The notes beneath the pieces are model-generated. The model was not told the DNA's origin and did no database searches. It saw nothing but the letters and a program-made list of their open reading frames with translations. From Rhizobium anhuiense (GTDB taxonomy: Bacteria; Pseudomonadota; Alphaproteobacteria; Rhizobiales; Rhizobiaceae), in NCBI RefSeq assembly GCF_003985145.1, contig NZ_ML133525.1:290992-354991 (forward strand): a DNA stretch of 64,000 bases, in the 5' to 3' direction. Shown here in pieces: positions 63,890 to 64,000 of the stretch; the stretch's first letter is position 1; every line of letters begins with the position of its first letter. The position numbers were made by a program, and so were the translations under genes.

Positions 63890-64000
63890 CCCCCTCACTG
63901 AACGAGGGCGGCGGCGCTGCTGGCGACGAAGTCTTTCGTTCTAAAGAACCTCAAGCGGATTGGCGGATTGCTGGTTTGTGTTCTGGGCGCGAGTTTGGAA

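Larger units (their letters stand above)
63538..64000. other. Gene-free control region at the right edge
   Basis: No coding frame is supported. The region holds a full CtrA-type site, a DnaA-box palindrome, and a strong promoter followed by a GC-rich leader that looks like the upstream part of an rRNA operon. Nothing else was recognised. Confidence 0.6.

Overview
The window looks like a piece of a Rhizobium chromosome, closest in style to the R. etli / R. leguminosarum group. This comes from gene content and order read directly, not from a database search. Supporting signs are high GC with long antisense shadow ORFs, the order ybgC-tolQRAB-pal-cpoB-tilS-ftsH-glmM, an sqdBDC sulfolipid operon, a serC-serA pair with an alphaproteobacterial serC leader, CtrA-type TTAACCAT sites and rhizobial intergenic mosaic repeats. 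No insertion sequence, prophage, plasmid replication gene or CRISPR array was seen.

Layout. 0-2.8 kb (minus): sqdB-sqdD-sqdC for the phosphorus-free lipid sulfoquinovosyl diacylglycerol; sqdC runs off the left edge. 2.95-14.4 kb (plus): the Tol-Pal envelope and division cluster, then tilS, ftsH and glmM. 14.6-18.5 kb: an Omp25/RopB-like outer membrane protein and the serine pathway genes serC and serA. 18.6-22.8 kb: a small conserved protein, a PAS-GGDEF-EAL protein, a 33-aa secreted peptide and mnmA. 22.9-24.7 kb: tRNA-Met followed by a short accessory islet with a 42-aa membrane peptide and a VCBS/cadherin-like protein. 24.7-29.3 kb (minus): a complete branched-chain amino acid type ABC transporter. 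29.5-31.7 kb: divergent pobA/pobR for 4-hydroxybenzoate. 31.7-35.4 kb (minus): ackA-xfp, a phosphoketolase/acetate kinase shunt. 35.4-37.6 kb: a 3' remnant of a phosphate permease gene, a membrane GGDEF-EAL protein and a 38-aa membrane peptide. 37.7-41.2 kb: a B12/cobalt locus (histidine phosphatase, cobalamin riboswitch, cbtB, cbtA, an unknown membrane-anchored protein, a sulfite-oxidase-like molybdoenzyme) bracketed by inverted copies of one intergenic repeat. 41.3-49.1 kb: a DctB/DctD-like two-component system, a TctCBA tricarboxylate transporter and an M20 amidohydrolase. 49.2-53.1 kb (minus): lacI-type regulator, nucleoside hydrolase and adenine deaminase for purine salvage. 53.3-60.0 kb (minus): tetR-MFP-RND-OMF, a complete tripartite multidrug pump. 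60.1-63.5 kb (minus): purC, a phosphoribosyltransferase, an RsuA-family pseudouridine synthase and two small proteins. 63.6-64.0 kb: no gene, but a full CtrA-type site, a DnaA-box palindrome and what looks like an rRNA operon promoter and leader, implying a 16S gene just beyond the right edge.

Most of the window is ordinary chromosomal backbone. I did not find a clearly new multi-gene system. The best leads are the control region at the right edge, the unknown protein and Cys-substituted phosphatase beside the B12 riboswitch, the tRNA-Met islet, and several very small genes with strong ribosome binding sites.
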